IMG/VR virus record: IMGVR_UViG_3300010354_000792
Coordinates: 1-21,681 of that record
Length of the DNA: 21,681 bases
From: a virus
Strand: one strand, 5' to 3'
Below the pieces are notes generated by a model. That model was not told the origin of the DNA, ran no database searches, and worked only from the letters and a program-made list of their open reading frames with translations. Positions 1 to 7,570 of this stretch are shown piece after piece. The translations under genes and the position numbers were made by a program. How positions within the stretch are numbered: position 1 is the stretch's first letter; every line of letters starts with the position of its first letter.

Positions 1-1
1 A

Positions 2-2786
<2,785 letters not shown>

Positions 2787-2787
<1 letters not shown>

Positions 2788-2990
2788 TGGAAACACTACT
2801 TGCTTGGATAAAAGGTCTACCAAGTTATTTAAGTAACTTCTTAGATATATTGTTAGTTGCTATGGTGTTTGTAACAGCATTTACGTTAATTATTGGCGTA
2901 TGGTTAGGATTTTTAATCACACGCAAACGTATGAACCATATTGTAGAATTACAGTTCTTTCCACCAAAAATTACCTTTAAGGAGAAATAA
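2787..2990 (+). CDS. Small single-helix membrane protein
   Basis: 67 aa, starting on the last base of the fibre gene's stop codon (TAATG), so probably translated by reinitiation. One long hydrophobic segment lies at about residues 18-44 (LDILLVAMVFVTAFTLIIGV and on), followed by a basic patch TRKR that would sit in the cytoplasm, and a 20-residue polar tail. The size and single helix fit a small holin, a spanin-like or another inner-membrane phage protein. No lysozyme gene is visible nearby, so a lysis role is only a guess. It is the last gene of the rightward run, before a structured intergenic region and a terminator. Confidence 0.75.
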
Positions 2991-2991
2991 A

Positions 2992-2999
2992 ATAAATAT
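2992..2999 (+). promoter_or_regulatory. Late-promoter-like ATAAATAT box
   Basis: ATAAATAT lies two bases after the stop of the membrane protein gene and immediately before the folded element at 3001-3098. It is a variant of the TAAATAC motif seen upstream of many genes here and of the T4 late box TATAAATA. It could start a short transcript ending at the terminator at 3110-3134. Confidence 0.35.
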
Positions 3000-3000
3000 T

Positions 3001-3098
3001 AGTGTGGGATATAGAGTCTAAATGTAATATGCTCATATCATAAAAATCTAATTAAACTAAGCCATAGTTTAAATTTCCGTTATACTATATCCCACACT
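3001..3098 (+). ncRNA. Candidate structured small RNA closed by a 14-bp inverted repeat
   Basis: AGTGTGGGATATAG (3001-3014) is exactly complementary to CTATATCCCACACT (3085-3098). The closing helix encloses an 8-bp hairpin, TTAAACTA/TAGTTTAA (3052-3059/3065-3072, loop AGCCA), and a weaker hairpin at 3027-3038. This predicts a three-way-junction fold of about 98 nt. It is not a tRNA: no T-arm GTTC motif and wrong arm lengths. A late-type box precedes it and a terminator follows 12 nt downstream, the layout of an independent small RNA. It could instead be a 3' UTR structure protecting the fibre mRNA. Confidence 0.5.
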
Positions 3099-3109
3099 GA
3101 ATAAAGATT

Positions 3110-3134
3110 AGCCCACATTTATGTGGGCTTTTTT
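3110..3134 (+). terminator. Rho-independent terminator
   Basis: AGCCCACAT (3110-3118), a TT loop extended by the helix end, and ATGTGGGCT (3121-3129) form a perfect GC-rich hairpin followed by T6. It ends the rightward transcription of the fibre operon and any small RNA from 3001. It faces the converging leftward genes, and the hairpin without a T run could also act weakly on the other strand. Confidence 0.85.
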
Positions 3135-3154
3135 ACAAATATGCCGCTCAACCT

Positions 3155-3230
3155 TCTGGTGTAGAGTTTGTCGCACAGCGATGGCGTAAGTAGGATCAAG
3201 ACATACTGCAGGTGTCAGAGATAAACCAGA
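3155..3230. other. Weakly structured gene-free stretch
   Basis: No reading frame is supported. TCTGGT (3155-3160) and ACCAGA (3225-3230) could close a domain containing a small TCGC/GCGA hairpin (3171-3181). On the minus strand it lies directly after the stop of the leftward gene ending at 3231 and carries a CTCTGA string like the one flanking the pseudoknots. It may be a decayed member of that family. Confidence 0.25.
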
Positions 3231-3440
3231 TTAACGTTTTAGTTCGTATACAACTAACATCTTATTAAGTGTGTTAGCAAATTCTGGATCACTCATGCAA
3301 GCATTCATAATTTTTAAATGCATACCATAATGCTTGATAAAATCATCATACTCACTATCGGGAAATATAATTGCAGTTTGATTTTGCAATTTACGTTTTT
3401 CGCATTTGTATACCAAATGCAACATATCTTCTGTAAACAT
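3231..3440 (-). CDS. Small protein of unknown function
   Basis: 69 aa, not recognised. The sequence is mixed charged and hydrophobic, with predicted helix near the C terminus (SDPEFANTLNKMLVVYELKR) and no signal peptide or membrane segment. It is the last gene of the leftward cluster, convergent with the fibre operon. There is no Shine-Dalgarno sequence. Instead, TATAAATAC lies 3 nt upstream of the ATG, so the message may be leaderless. Two pseudoknots lie between it and the gene before it. Function is unknown; position in the cluster of small leftward genes suggests a host-takeover accessory gene, which is inference only. Confidence 0.6.
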   Translation of the reverse strand: MFTEDMLHLVYKCEKRKLQNQTAIIFPDSEYDDFIKHYGMHLKIMNACMSDPEFANTLNKMLVVYELKR

Positions 3441-3443
3441 AAT

Positions 3444-3452
3444 GTATTTATA
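3444..3452 (-). promoter_or_regulatory. TATAAATAC late-type promoter
   Basis: On the minus strand this reads TATAAATAC, an exact match to the T4 late promoter core plus C, ending 3 nt before the ATG at 3440. In T4 the start site lies about 6 nt after the box, which here would fall at or next to the start codon. It sits 3 nt downstream of the pseudoknot at 3456-3487. Confidence 0.55.
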
Positions 3453-3455
3453 GAT

Positions 3456-3487
3456 GTCCCGATTTACGGCACTTCGGGACCAGAGTG
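3456..3487 (-). ncRNA. H-type pseudoknot, copy A
   Basis: Minus-strand order: CACT (3487-3484), short loop CTG, GTCCCGA (3480-3474), AGTG (3473-3470), loop CCGTAAA, TCGGGAC (3462-3456). CACT pairs with AGTG and GTCCCGA with TCGGGAC; the two helices cross, giving a classic H-type pseudoknot with a short first loop and an A-rich third loop. Five other copies in this window keep the pairings with different bases. It lies between two leftward genes, just before a TATAAATAC box. Confidence 0.6.
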
Positions 3488-3525
3488 TTGATGCTTACCA
3501 TATAATTTATATGTAACCCGTGTTT

Positions 3526-3558
3526 CCGTTTCGCACTCATACTACGGTTAAGAGTATG
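3526..3558 (-). ncRNA. H-type pseudoknot, copy 2
   Basis: Minus-strand order: CATACT and AGTATG (6-bp helix, 3558-3553 with 3543-3538) crossing CCGT and ACGG (4-bp helix, 3547-3544 with 3529-3526), with third loop AGTGCGAA. The first helix differs in sequence from the other copies but still pairs fully. It lies upstream of copy A in the same intergenic space, after the stop of the gene at 3595-4035. Confidence 0.5.
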
Positions 3559-3594
3559 TAACAGGACAGATTATTATGATTTATGCCCTTAGTG

Positions 3595-4035
3595 CTATTC
3601 GCCAAGATTATGCAATCGCATAACCTCAGCAATTTGCTGTTCCTTACCTTTTAGACCACGCGCTGTATACCAAATACCACCATTCTTTTTTGGGTCAATA
3701 TATGCACCACCAATTTCTAATTTCCAATCTATTTCACGATCTCCATCCTCATGCAATTCTTTAGGAAGAAAGACTGTAAAATATGCACGGGTACCATCGT
3801 GTTTACCAATTTCAGGCAATTCATTTACAATGATTTGATTGCTACGCTGACGAGTAGTTAGATTATATTTGGCACACTGATCATAGAACCAATCAGTTTT
3901 TTGCTGTGCAGTCATATTGTTCCAAACTTGCTCATCAAGTAGTTCATTACGAACCTCAACAGCAGTTTCTACAATACTATCAATATTGAATTGATCGGAC
4001 AATTTACGAATTTTACTTTTCAAACTTTGAGCCAT
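3595..4035 (-). CDS. Protein of unknown function, 146 aa
   Basis: Not recognised. The N-terminal 60 residues look helical (KSKIRKLSDQFNIDSIVETA, then a DEQVWNNMTAQQKTDWFYDQ stretch). The second half appears beta-rich (RAYFTVFLPKEL, WKLEIGGAYIDP, IWYTARGLKG) and ends in a helix. There are no cysteine clusters, membrane segments or signal peptide. The start is well supported: AGGAGGG at 4043-4049 is 7 nt upstream of ATG, the strongest ribosome binding site in the leftward cluster. A TAAATAC box lies 58 nt upstream of the start codon and a 6-bp inverted repeat sits in the leader. Soluble phage accessory protein; function unknown. Confidence 0.75.
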   Translation of the reverse strand: MAQSLKSKIRKLSDQFNIDSIVETAVEVRNELLDEQVWNNMTAQQKTDWFYDQCAKYNLTTRQRSNQIIVNELPEIGKHDGTRAYFTVFLPKELHEDGDREIDWKLEIGGAYIDPKKNGGIWYTARGLKGKEQQIAEVMRLHNLGE

Positions 4036-4057
4036 TTTGTGACCCTCCTTTATGTTG

Positions 4058-4073
4058 CAGTCATTATTGACTG
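4058..4073 (-). promoter_or_regulatory. Inverted repeat in the leader of the 146-aa gene
   Basis: CAGTCA-TTAT-TGACTG is a perfect 6-bp inverted repeat with a 4-nt loop. It lies between the TAAATAC box (4093-4100) and the strong ribosome binding site (4043-4049). It could be an RNA hairpin in the leader or a small operator. Confidence 0.4.
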
Positions 4074-4092
4074 TATAGATATAATAACAAAT

Positions 4093-4100
4093 GTATTTAG
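4093..4100 (-). promoter_or_regulatory. CTAAATAC late-type promoter
   Basis: On the minus strand the sequence is CTAAATAC, 58 nt before the start codon of the gene ending at 3595 and 24 nt downstream of pseudoknot B. It is the same box found upstream of other genes on both strands. Unlike the 3440 gene, this one has a strong Shine-Dalgarno sequence. Confidence 0.5.
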
Positions 4101-4124
4101 TAGTATCAAGTAATTTGGGTAAGT

Positions 4125-4158
4125 ATCCCGATTCGCACCTTGCTCGGGATCACACAAG
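4125..4158 (-). ncRNA. H-type pseudoknot, copy B
   Basis: Minus-strand order: CTTG (4158-4155), loop TGTG, ATCCCGA (4150-4144), one unpaired G, CAAG (4142-4139), loop GTGCGAA, TCGGGAT (4131-4125). The first helix is CTTG/CAAG rather than the CACT/AGTG of other copies: a full compensatory change. The terminal pair of the second helix is A-T where copy A has G-C. A T6 run precedes it on the minus strand, about 40 nt after the stop of the gene at 4204. Confidence 0.6.
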
Positions 4159-4203
4159 AAAAAAGCCATTTAGACCAGTGCTACCCTGCTAGAAAGCATC
4201 GTA

Positions 4204-4662
4204 TTATTTACTTTCAAAATTATAACTATTTTCTATACCTACAACCTCAAAGTAGCGAATATATTGATTAACTATTTCTTCCCTAAAATCTATTCTATTT
4301 GGTTTTTTAAAATCTTCATAGCCTTTCATTCTAAAAAACGCTCTATAAAGAGAACGACATTCAGTACTAACATAATACATAAAACCTGTGTATTCTGGTT
4401 TTTTAGTTAGATATGAACAATTATCATAATCAGTTTGTAATAATTCCATAGCATGTAATTCTTTTACAAGATATACATTATTAGCAAACTCCCAAATATC
4501 ATTTTTCATTTTATTTTTAAAAGTTGACTTATTAGAATATGCATTACGATATTTTGGAGAAAGTTCACCATATTGGTAATGTAAAAGATTTATAGAGGCA
4601 ATCTCTGCCCAATGTTCGCTAATATATTTTAGTTCTCTTTTAGATAATTTAGGTAGTTTCAT
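4204..4662 (-). CDS. Protein of unknown function, about 152 aa
   Basis: Not recognised. Mostly helical, rich in Tyr, Lys and Glu, with a basic N terminus (MKLPKLSKRELKYISEHWAE); no membrane segment. The frame stays open upstream to a GTG at 4707, but those 15 extra codons would come from the conserved pseudoknot at 4691-4725, whose bases are explained by RNA pairing. The ATG at 4662 is therefore preferred, though it has no clear Shine-Dalgarno sequence. Transcription probably starts from the promoter at 4877-4904, putting two pseudoknots in its leader. Codon use is strongly AT-rich like its neighbours. Function unknown. Confidence 0.65.
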   Translation of the reverse strand: MKLPKLSKRELKYISEHWAEIASINLLHYQYGELSPKYRNAYSNKSTFKNKMKNDIWEFANNVYLVKELHAMELLQTDYDNCSYLTKKPEYTGFMYYVSTECRSLYRAFFRMKGYEDFKKPNRIDFREEIVNQYIRYFEVVGIENSYNFESK

Positions 4663-4690
4663 AAATTGTTCTATGTAATTAATTAAAGAT

Positions 4691-4725
4691 GTCCCGTTTG
4701 AGCGCACACTACGGGATCAGAGTGT
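4691..4725 (-). ncRNA. H-type pseudoknot, copy D2
   Basis: Minus-strand order: ACACT (4725-4721), loop CTGA, TCCCGT (4716-4711), AGTGT (4710-4706), loop GCGCTCAA, ACGGGA (4697-4692). Five- and six-base-pair helices cross to form the pseudoknot. The loop sequence nearly matches the + strand copy at 6322-6358. It lies 29 nt upstream of the preferred start of the gene at 4204-4662. Confidence 0.6.
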
Positions 4726-4784
4726 TTATGAGGGGATGTTAGGTGCAATGCTGAGGTACCCTGCGCTATTTTTTAAAAATGAGT

Positions 4785-4815
4785 ATCACGTTACGTGCGC
4801 CTACGTGATCAGAGG
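4785..4815 (-). ncRNA. H-type pseudoknot, copy D1 (weaker first helix)
   Basis: Minus-strand order: CCT, loop CTG, ATCACGT (4809-4803), AGG (4802-4800), loop CGCACGTA, ACGTGAT (4791-4785). The second helix carries an A-T pair (plus-strand A4788 with T4806) where other copies have C-G, a compensatory change. The first helix is only 3 bp, so this copy may be degenerate. An AT-rich run TTTTTAAAAAA follows on the minus strand. Confidence 0.45.
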
Positions 4816-4876
4816 TTCCGAAGTGCTTACGAGGGAGTAATCTGAAAGATGTTGTAAGCAACGATACACATTATTA

Positions 4877-4904
4877 ATTATACACAAACTATTTGTAGAT
4901 ACAA
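4877..4904 (-). promoter_or_regulatory. Possible sigma70-like leftward promoter
   Basis: On the minus strand, TTGTAT (4904-4899), a 16-bp spacer and TATAAT (4882-4877). It lies just after the stop of the gene at 4919 and upstream of pseudoknots D1 and D2 and the gene at 4204-4662. The -10 is consensus; the -35 is moderate. Confidence 0.4.
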
Positions 4905-4918
4905 ATTATTTGGGTAAT

Positions 4919-5197
4919 TTATTTTACCTCAACAATTACACCAAGATCAAGCAATGTTCTAAAACGACAACCTGCTTCTAGCCTGCTATGATCCTTACCT
5001 GTAGATGATAAGTATTGTGGTCTTAATTTAATTACTTTGATAATAAGGTCGCGACATTCTTTATATGTAAATGATTTGAATGCAAAATAAGTGCGACACA
5101 TATCGTGTTCATGTTGAAAGTAATCATTAACATTACGTTCAGCAAGCCACACAAAACGACGACCATTATAATTGTTACGAATTTTTTGCTTTTTCAT
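4919..5197 (-). CDS. Small basic protein of unknown function, 92 aa
   Basis: Not recognised. Basic N terminus (MKKQKIRNNYNGRRFVWLAE) followed by a helical centre with scattered aromatic and Cys residues (HEHDMCRTYFAFKSFTYKEC) and a short hydrophobic end. Charge suggests nucleic-acid contact, but no zinc or helix-turn-helix motif is clear. It begins 3 nt after the stop of the gene at 5201-5437 without an obvious Shine-Dalgarno sequence, so it is probably expressed by coupled translation from the leftward promoter at 5481-5509. Confidence 0.7.
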   Translation of the reverse strand: MKKQKIRNNYNGRRFVWLAERNVNDYFQHEHDMCRTYFAFKSFTYKECRDLIIKVIKLRPQYLSSTGKDHSRLEAGCRFRTLLDLGVIVEVK

Positions 5198-5200
5198 AAA

Positions 5201-5437
5201 TTACTCTAAAATTGTAAAGACCTGATCAGAAAGTTCTACAAGTTCAATAGAAACCTTTTTACCTTTTGGAAGAGCAGATTGAATCTCTGTAAAAGTTTGA
5301 CGAAAATATACAGCAATATCATCATTATCATCAAATGCGTGTTCCTTTTCCAAAAGGGTTTCATTAGTATCAGCATTGACTAACGATTGATACATCGTGT
5401 TATCAATAGTTTTATAATAAAGAACATAGTTACTCAT
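5201..5437 (-). CDS. Small acidic protein of unknown function, 78 aa
   Basis: First gene of the leftward early-type operon. Acidic and soluble: beta-like start (MSNYVLYYKTIDNTMYQSLV), an acidic middle (EKEHAFDDNDDIAVYFRQTF) and a beta-like end. No family recognised. Ribosome binding site AAGGTGA (5447-5441) has good spacing to the ATG. The promoter at 5481-5509 is the best sigma70 match in the window, so this is expected to be an early and strongly expressed gene. Small acidic early proteins often bind and inhibit host enzymes, but nothing here identifies a target. Confidence 0.75.
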   Translation of the reverse strand: MSNYVLYYKTIDNTMYQSLVNADTNETLLEKEHAFDDNDDIAVYFRQTFTEIQSALPKGKKVSIELVELSDQVFTILE

Positions 5438-5480
5438 AAATCACCTTTTTCAACATTCGTAGCAAGTCGCTACATTGTTA

Positions 5481-5509
5481 ATATTACGCTCAAGCAAGGC
5501 CAGAGTCAA
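5481..5509 (-). promoter_or_regulatory. Strong sigma70-like leftward promoter
   Basis: On the minus strand, TTGACT (5509-5504), 17-bp spacer, TAATAT (5486-5481). Spacing is optimal and both boxes are near consensus. Transcription would start about 5474 and give a leader of about 37 nt carrying AAGGTGA before the ATG at 5437. It drives the leftward genes and implies use of host RNA polymerase early in infection. Confidence 0.7.
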
Positions 5510-5516
5510 CAACTAA

Positions 5517-5690
5517 AAATCCAACAAAATCAATGACTTACGTAACCTATTGATTTTATTAGGTTTTTTTCCGTGTTTTTTGCGTATATATAATGAGTAA
5601 TTTTATGCGCATAAACTGGTGTAAAATGCATAAAATACTTTCCGTTATAAATCAATGACTTACGACGCCGGCACTGTAAGTCATTGATTT
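5517..5690. repeat. Three-copy 16-bp repeat with overlapping inverted repeats
   Basis: AAATCAATGACTTACG occurs at 5527-5542 and 5649-5664, and its inverse GTAAGTCATTGATTT at 5676-5690. The second and third copies form a perfect 15-bp hairpin with a 12-nt loop (5664-5675). The flanks extend the match between 5517-5542 and 5675-5700 to 24 of 26 complementary positions. Part of the first copy can also pair locally (AAAATCAAT 5526-5534 with ATTGATTTT 5549-5557) ahead of a T7 run at 5564-5570. In a gene-free divergent region this suggests operators for a dimeric regulator, origin iterons, or alternative RNA pairing. Confidence 0.75.
5602..5615. promoter_or_regulatory. Perfect 14-bp palindrome, operator-like
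   Basis: TTTATGCGCATAAA is a perfect palindrome, 7 bp after a consensus TATAAT (5589-5594) that has no good -35. A related half-site ATGCATAAAA follows at 5626-5635. The spacing from the -10-like box is that expected of a repressor site near a transcription start. Otherwise 5438-5779 holds no gene. Confidence 0.45.
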
Positions 5691-5707
5691 TGCTGGATTT
5701 ATATTTG

Positions 5708-5735
5708 TTGCATTAGGCCTAGATATCTGTAGAAT
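5708..5735 (+). promoter_or_regulatory. Possible sigma70-like rightward promoter
   Basis: TTGCAT (5708-5713), 16-bp spacer, TAGAAT (5730-5735). The expected start near 5742 coincides with a 6-bp hairpin, GTAGTC/GACTAC (5743-5748/5755-5760), at the very 5' end of the message, 8 nt before the AGGAG at 5769-5773. Such 5' hairpins can stabilise mRNA. Confidence 0.45.
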
Positions 5736-5779
5736 AGATTATGTAGTCAATAACGACTACGCATTGACAGGAGTAATTT

Positions 5780-6034
5780 ATGAGTTATACAAGTGATTAC
5801 AACAAGCGTAAGCAAATTGCTAGCGAATATAGCAATGTTCTTGATCGTTTAATTATGCCTAAGGACATTCGTATTACAAAGTCTGGCGATATTGTTACTA
5901 ACAATTTGTCTCTCGACGAGGCAAAAATTCTTGAACAATATATTTGTAACAAATATGAAAGTGAGGGTCTTAAGCGCGAATTTAGCGATGAATTCGATGC
6001 TGAAGTAGATTCGCTTTTTGCTGTAAAGCATTAA
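5780..6034 (+). CDS. Small charged protein of unknown function, 84 aa
   Basis: First rightward gene of the divergent region, with AGGAG 6 nt before the ATG. It is highly charged and predicted helical: a basic, polar N terminus (MSYTSDYNKRKQIASEYSNV), a centre like LSLDEAKILEQYICNKYESE and an acidic end. No membrane segment or metal site. Synonymous usage (GAC, CGT, GCT) looks closer to that of highly expressed genes than the structural genes' usage, as does the gene at 6126. Function unknown; position next to strong promoters suggests early expression. Confidence 0.7.
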   Translation: MSYTSDYNKRKQIASEYSNVLDRLIMPKDIRITKSGDIVTNNLSLDEAKILEQYICNKYESEGLKREFSDEFDAEVDSLFAVKH

Positions 6035-6044
6035 TGTAGCAAAA

Positions 6045-6082
6045 ATACAACACATACAGGCTTGACTCTGTATGTGTTGTAT
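6045..6082 (+). promoter_or_regulatory. Perfect 15-bp inverted repeat around the -35 box
   Basis: ATACAACACATACAG (6045-6059) is exactly repeated in inverse at 6068-6082, with an 8-nt centre that contains the -35 hexamer TTGACT (6062-6067). Shorter TGTAG/CTACA arms (6035-6039, 6084-6088) extend it. As DNA it would let a dimeric repressor cover the -35 and spacer; as RNA it would form a strong hairpin after the gene ending at 6034. The lack of a following T run argues against a simple terminator. Confidence 0.65.
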
Positions 6083-6090
6083 ACTACAAT
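6062..6090 (+). promoter_or_regulatory. Strong sigma70-like rightward promoter
   Basis: TTGACT (6062-6067), 17-bp spacer, TACAAT (6085-6090). Both boxes are near consensus with ideal spacing. The start would be near 6097, giving a leader of about 29 nt that carries GAGGTG before the ATG at 6126. The -35 sits inside the 15-bp inverted repeat. Confidence 0.65.
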
Positions 6091-6125
6091 GTATATGTTG
6101 TTTAATTTTACTTATGAGGTGATTT

Positions 6126-6299
6126 ATGTCTGATACTACTCTTGACGATTTGCTTGAACGTATTATTACTCACGCTAACGAGGCGCAAGGTCGTGATGTT
6201 GACGACAACTGGATCGATTACGATTTAACTCAAATTGTTGCTACGTGCGACGAGATTCAAGAATTGTTACACAAATTACGCGACAAATCTGATCAATGA
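6126..6299 (+). CDS. Small acidic protein of unknown function, 57 aa
   Basis: ATG at 6126 with GAGGTG 6 nt upstream; TGA at 6297-6299. Very acidic and predicted to form two helices (MSDTTLDDLLERIITHANEA; TQIVATCDEIQELLHKLRDK). It has its own strong promoter and is followed 22 nt later by a pseudoknot/terminator, so it is a single-gene transcription unit. Codon use favours GAC, CGT, GCT and ACT and resembles its neighbour at 5780 more than the AT-rich accessory genes. No family recognised; small early host-interaction protein is an inference. Confidence 0.7.
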   Translation: MSDTTLDDLLERIITHANEAQGRDVDDNWIDYDLTQIVATCDEIQELLHKLRDKSDQ

Positions 6300-6321
6300 C
6301 TCCTGGCGCAATCGCATAACG

Positions 6322-6358
6322 CACTCTTAGCCCGTAGTGTGCGCAAAACGGGCTTTTT
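6322..6358 (+). terminator. Terminator with the pseudoknot fold (copy 1)
   Basis: AGCCCGT (6329-6335) pairs with ACGGGCT (6348-6354), followed by a run of T ending at 6358: a good terminator for the 57-aa gene. The 12-nt loop AGTGTGCGCAAA starts with AGTG, which can pair with CACT (6322-6325) just upstream, giving the same crossing-helix fold as the five minus-strand copies; the loop is nearly identical to copy D2. It is the only copy with an immediate T run, and it lies 10 nt before a TAAATAC box. Confidence 0.75.
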
Positions 6359-6368
6359 ACTATTTTGG

Positions 6369-6375
6369 TAAATAC
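6369..6375 (+). promoter_or_regulatory. TAAATAC late-type promoter
   Basis: TAAATAC ends 4 nt before the ATG of the glycosyltransferase gene (6380). No Shine-Dalgarno sequence lies in that space or just upstream. It follows the pseudoknot terminator at 6322-6358. Confidence 0.55.
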
Positions 6376-6379
6376 ACAT

Positions 6380-7570
6380 ATGAACAACTTTAATAATTTA
6401 TTTGAAACAAATGATTACTGGTCCACATATGAGAATGGACCATATAAGGAAATAGGTTTTTTTGTAAGTGATCAACATTTTATAACTACAGGTGGTATTG
6501 GTCAGTTTGCTAAAGCATTCTATGATATGTGTAGTACATTTCATTGCAGAGTGCATTTTATTTTAGATAAACCTCCTAGCAAAGATTTTTACAAATACTT
6601 TACAAAAGCAGTACTTCATTATCCTGATAATGTAATACCGTATACAATACATCAAGACAATTATTTTCGCACTGACACATACAATATGTATAAGCAGGCA
6701 AACTTTCATAGTGCGTTTATGAAAGCAAAACAATCTTTAGGTCTAAAAAGTTTTGATATTATTATTTGTAATACTCATGAATCGCTAATGCCTGCATATA
6801 GTGATGGGTGTAAAAATATTATTTTTTATACACATTTGCAAAAGCACATACATTTAAACGCTAATAATTTTAAATTTTCACAAGAGTTTCATAACTTGAC
6901 TCATGTATTGACTATGTTGCCAGACATTACAATTGGAACGCAAAGTGAATATAACGCAAAATTTTTACGACAACATTACAAGAATGTAGAAGTGTTGCCA
7001 ATACCTATGCCTGATCAAAACTTTTTAAAAGAATATACAGGTGATAAGCATGGTGTGTTATATGTAGGAAGGTATGAACAACCAAGTAGGTCAGAAAGGT
7101 TTTTAGATATTTGTAAACAAGCAAATGTACCTGTCAAAATTATGACAAGTAGAAAAAGTGCGGAAAAGTTTAAAGAGAAATGCATTGCATTAGATTTGGA
7201 ACATGAAATACGTCATAGTTTATTTGGTCAAGAAAAACTTGATTTTATGCTATCAAGTAGATTAATGCTTAACGTAAGCAAAAAAGATAGTTTTTGTATT
7301 GCTGCATACGAATGTATTGGGCATATGCCAATTATTGTGCAAGACGATCAAACTGAATGGACACCATATTTTGACAATAGGTTTATGATTACTTGTAATA
7401 AAAAAGATATTGTTAATCAAGTAAAGATATATTATGAATCAACATATACAAAAGAATTCTTTCCAAAGACATGGTATGGTAATGGTAGTTTAGACTACGT
7501 AAATCGTTTACATAACGAAGCATATGATATTTGGAACGATTATATTAACAGAGATAGGGTGAATTTATAA
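6380..7570 (+). CDS. GT-B fold glycosyltransferase (GT4-like)
   Basis: 396 aa from the ATG at 6380; an in-frame TTG at 6365 is possible but would place the TAAATAC box inside the coding region. The N-terminal domain shows the glycine loop of GT-B enzymes (FITTGGIGQFAKAFYDMC). The second half has the typical domain start VLYVGRYEQPSRSERFLDIC, then LSSRLMLNVSKKDSFCIAAY and ECIGHMPIIVQDD, which match the donor-nucleotide region of GT4-type enzymes with a conserved acidic/ECI segment. It should transfer a sugar from a nucleotide donor. The acceptor is not visible: phage DNA bases, a virion protein or host surface glycan are all possible. The following 75-aa gene overlaps by one base and a methyltransferase lies 1.8 kb downstream. 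Probably an accessory gene. Confidence 0.75.
   Translation: MNNFNNLFETNDYWSTYENGPYKEIGFFVSDQHFITTGGIGQFAKAFYDMCSTFHCRVHFILDKPPSKDFYKYFTKAVLHYPDNVIPYTIHQDNYFRTDTYNMYKQANFHSAFMKAKQSLGLKSFDIIICNTHESLMPAYSDGCKNIIFYTHLQKHIHLNANNFKFSQEFHNLTHVLTMLPDITIGTQSEYNAKFLRQHYKNVEVLPIPMPDQNFLKEYTGDKHGVLYVGRYEQPSRSERFLDICKQANVPVKIMTSRKSAEKFKEKCIALDLEHEIRHSLFGQEKLDFMLSSRLMLNVSKKDSFCIAAYECIGHMPIIVQDDQTEWTPYFDNRFMITCNKKDIVNQVKIYYESTYTKEFFPKTWYGNGSLDYVNRLHNEAYDIWNDYINRDRVNL

Noticed and set aside
3001-3098. tRNA or tmRNA
   Set aside because: No T-arm GTTC motif, anticodon arm or CCA end; the 14-bp closing helix does not fit a 7-bp acceptor stem.
4785-4850. Glutamine-type riboswitch (glnA or downstream-peptide RNA) on either strand
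   Set aside because: CCGAAGTG and nearby strings are superficially similar, but the conserved core and pairing do not match.
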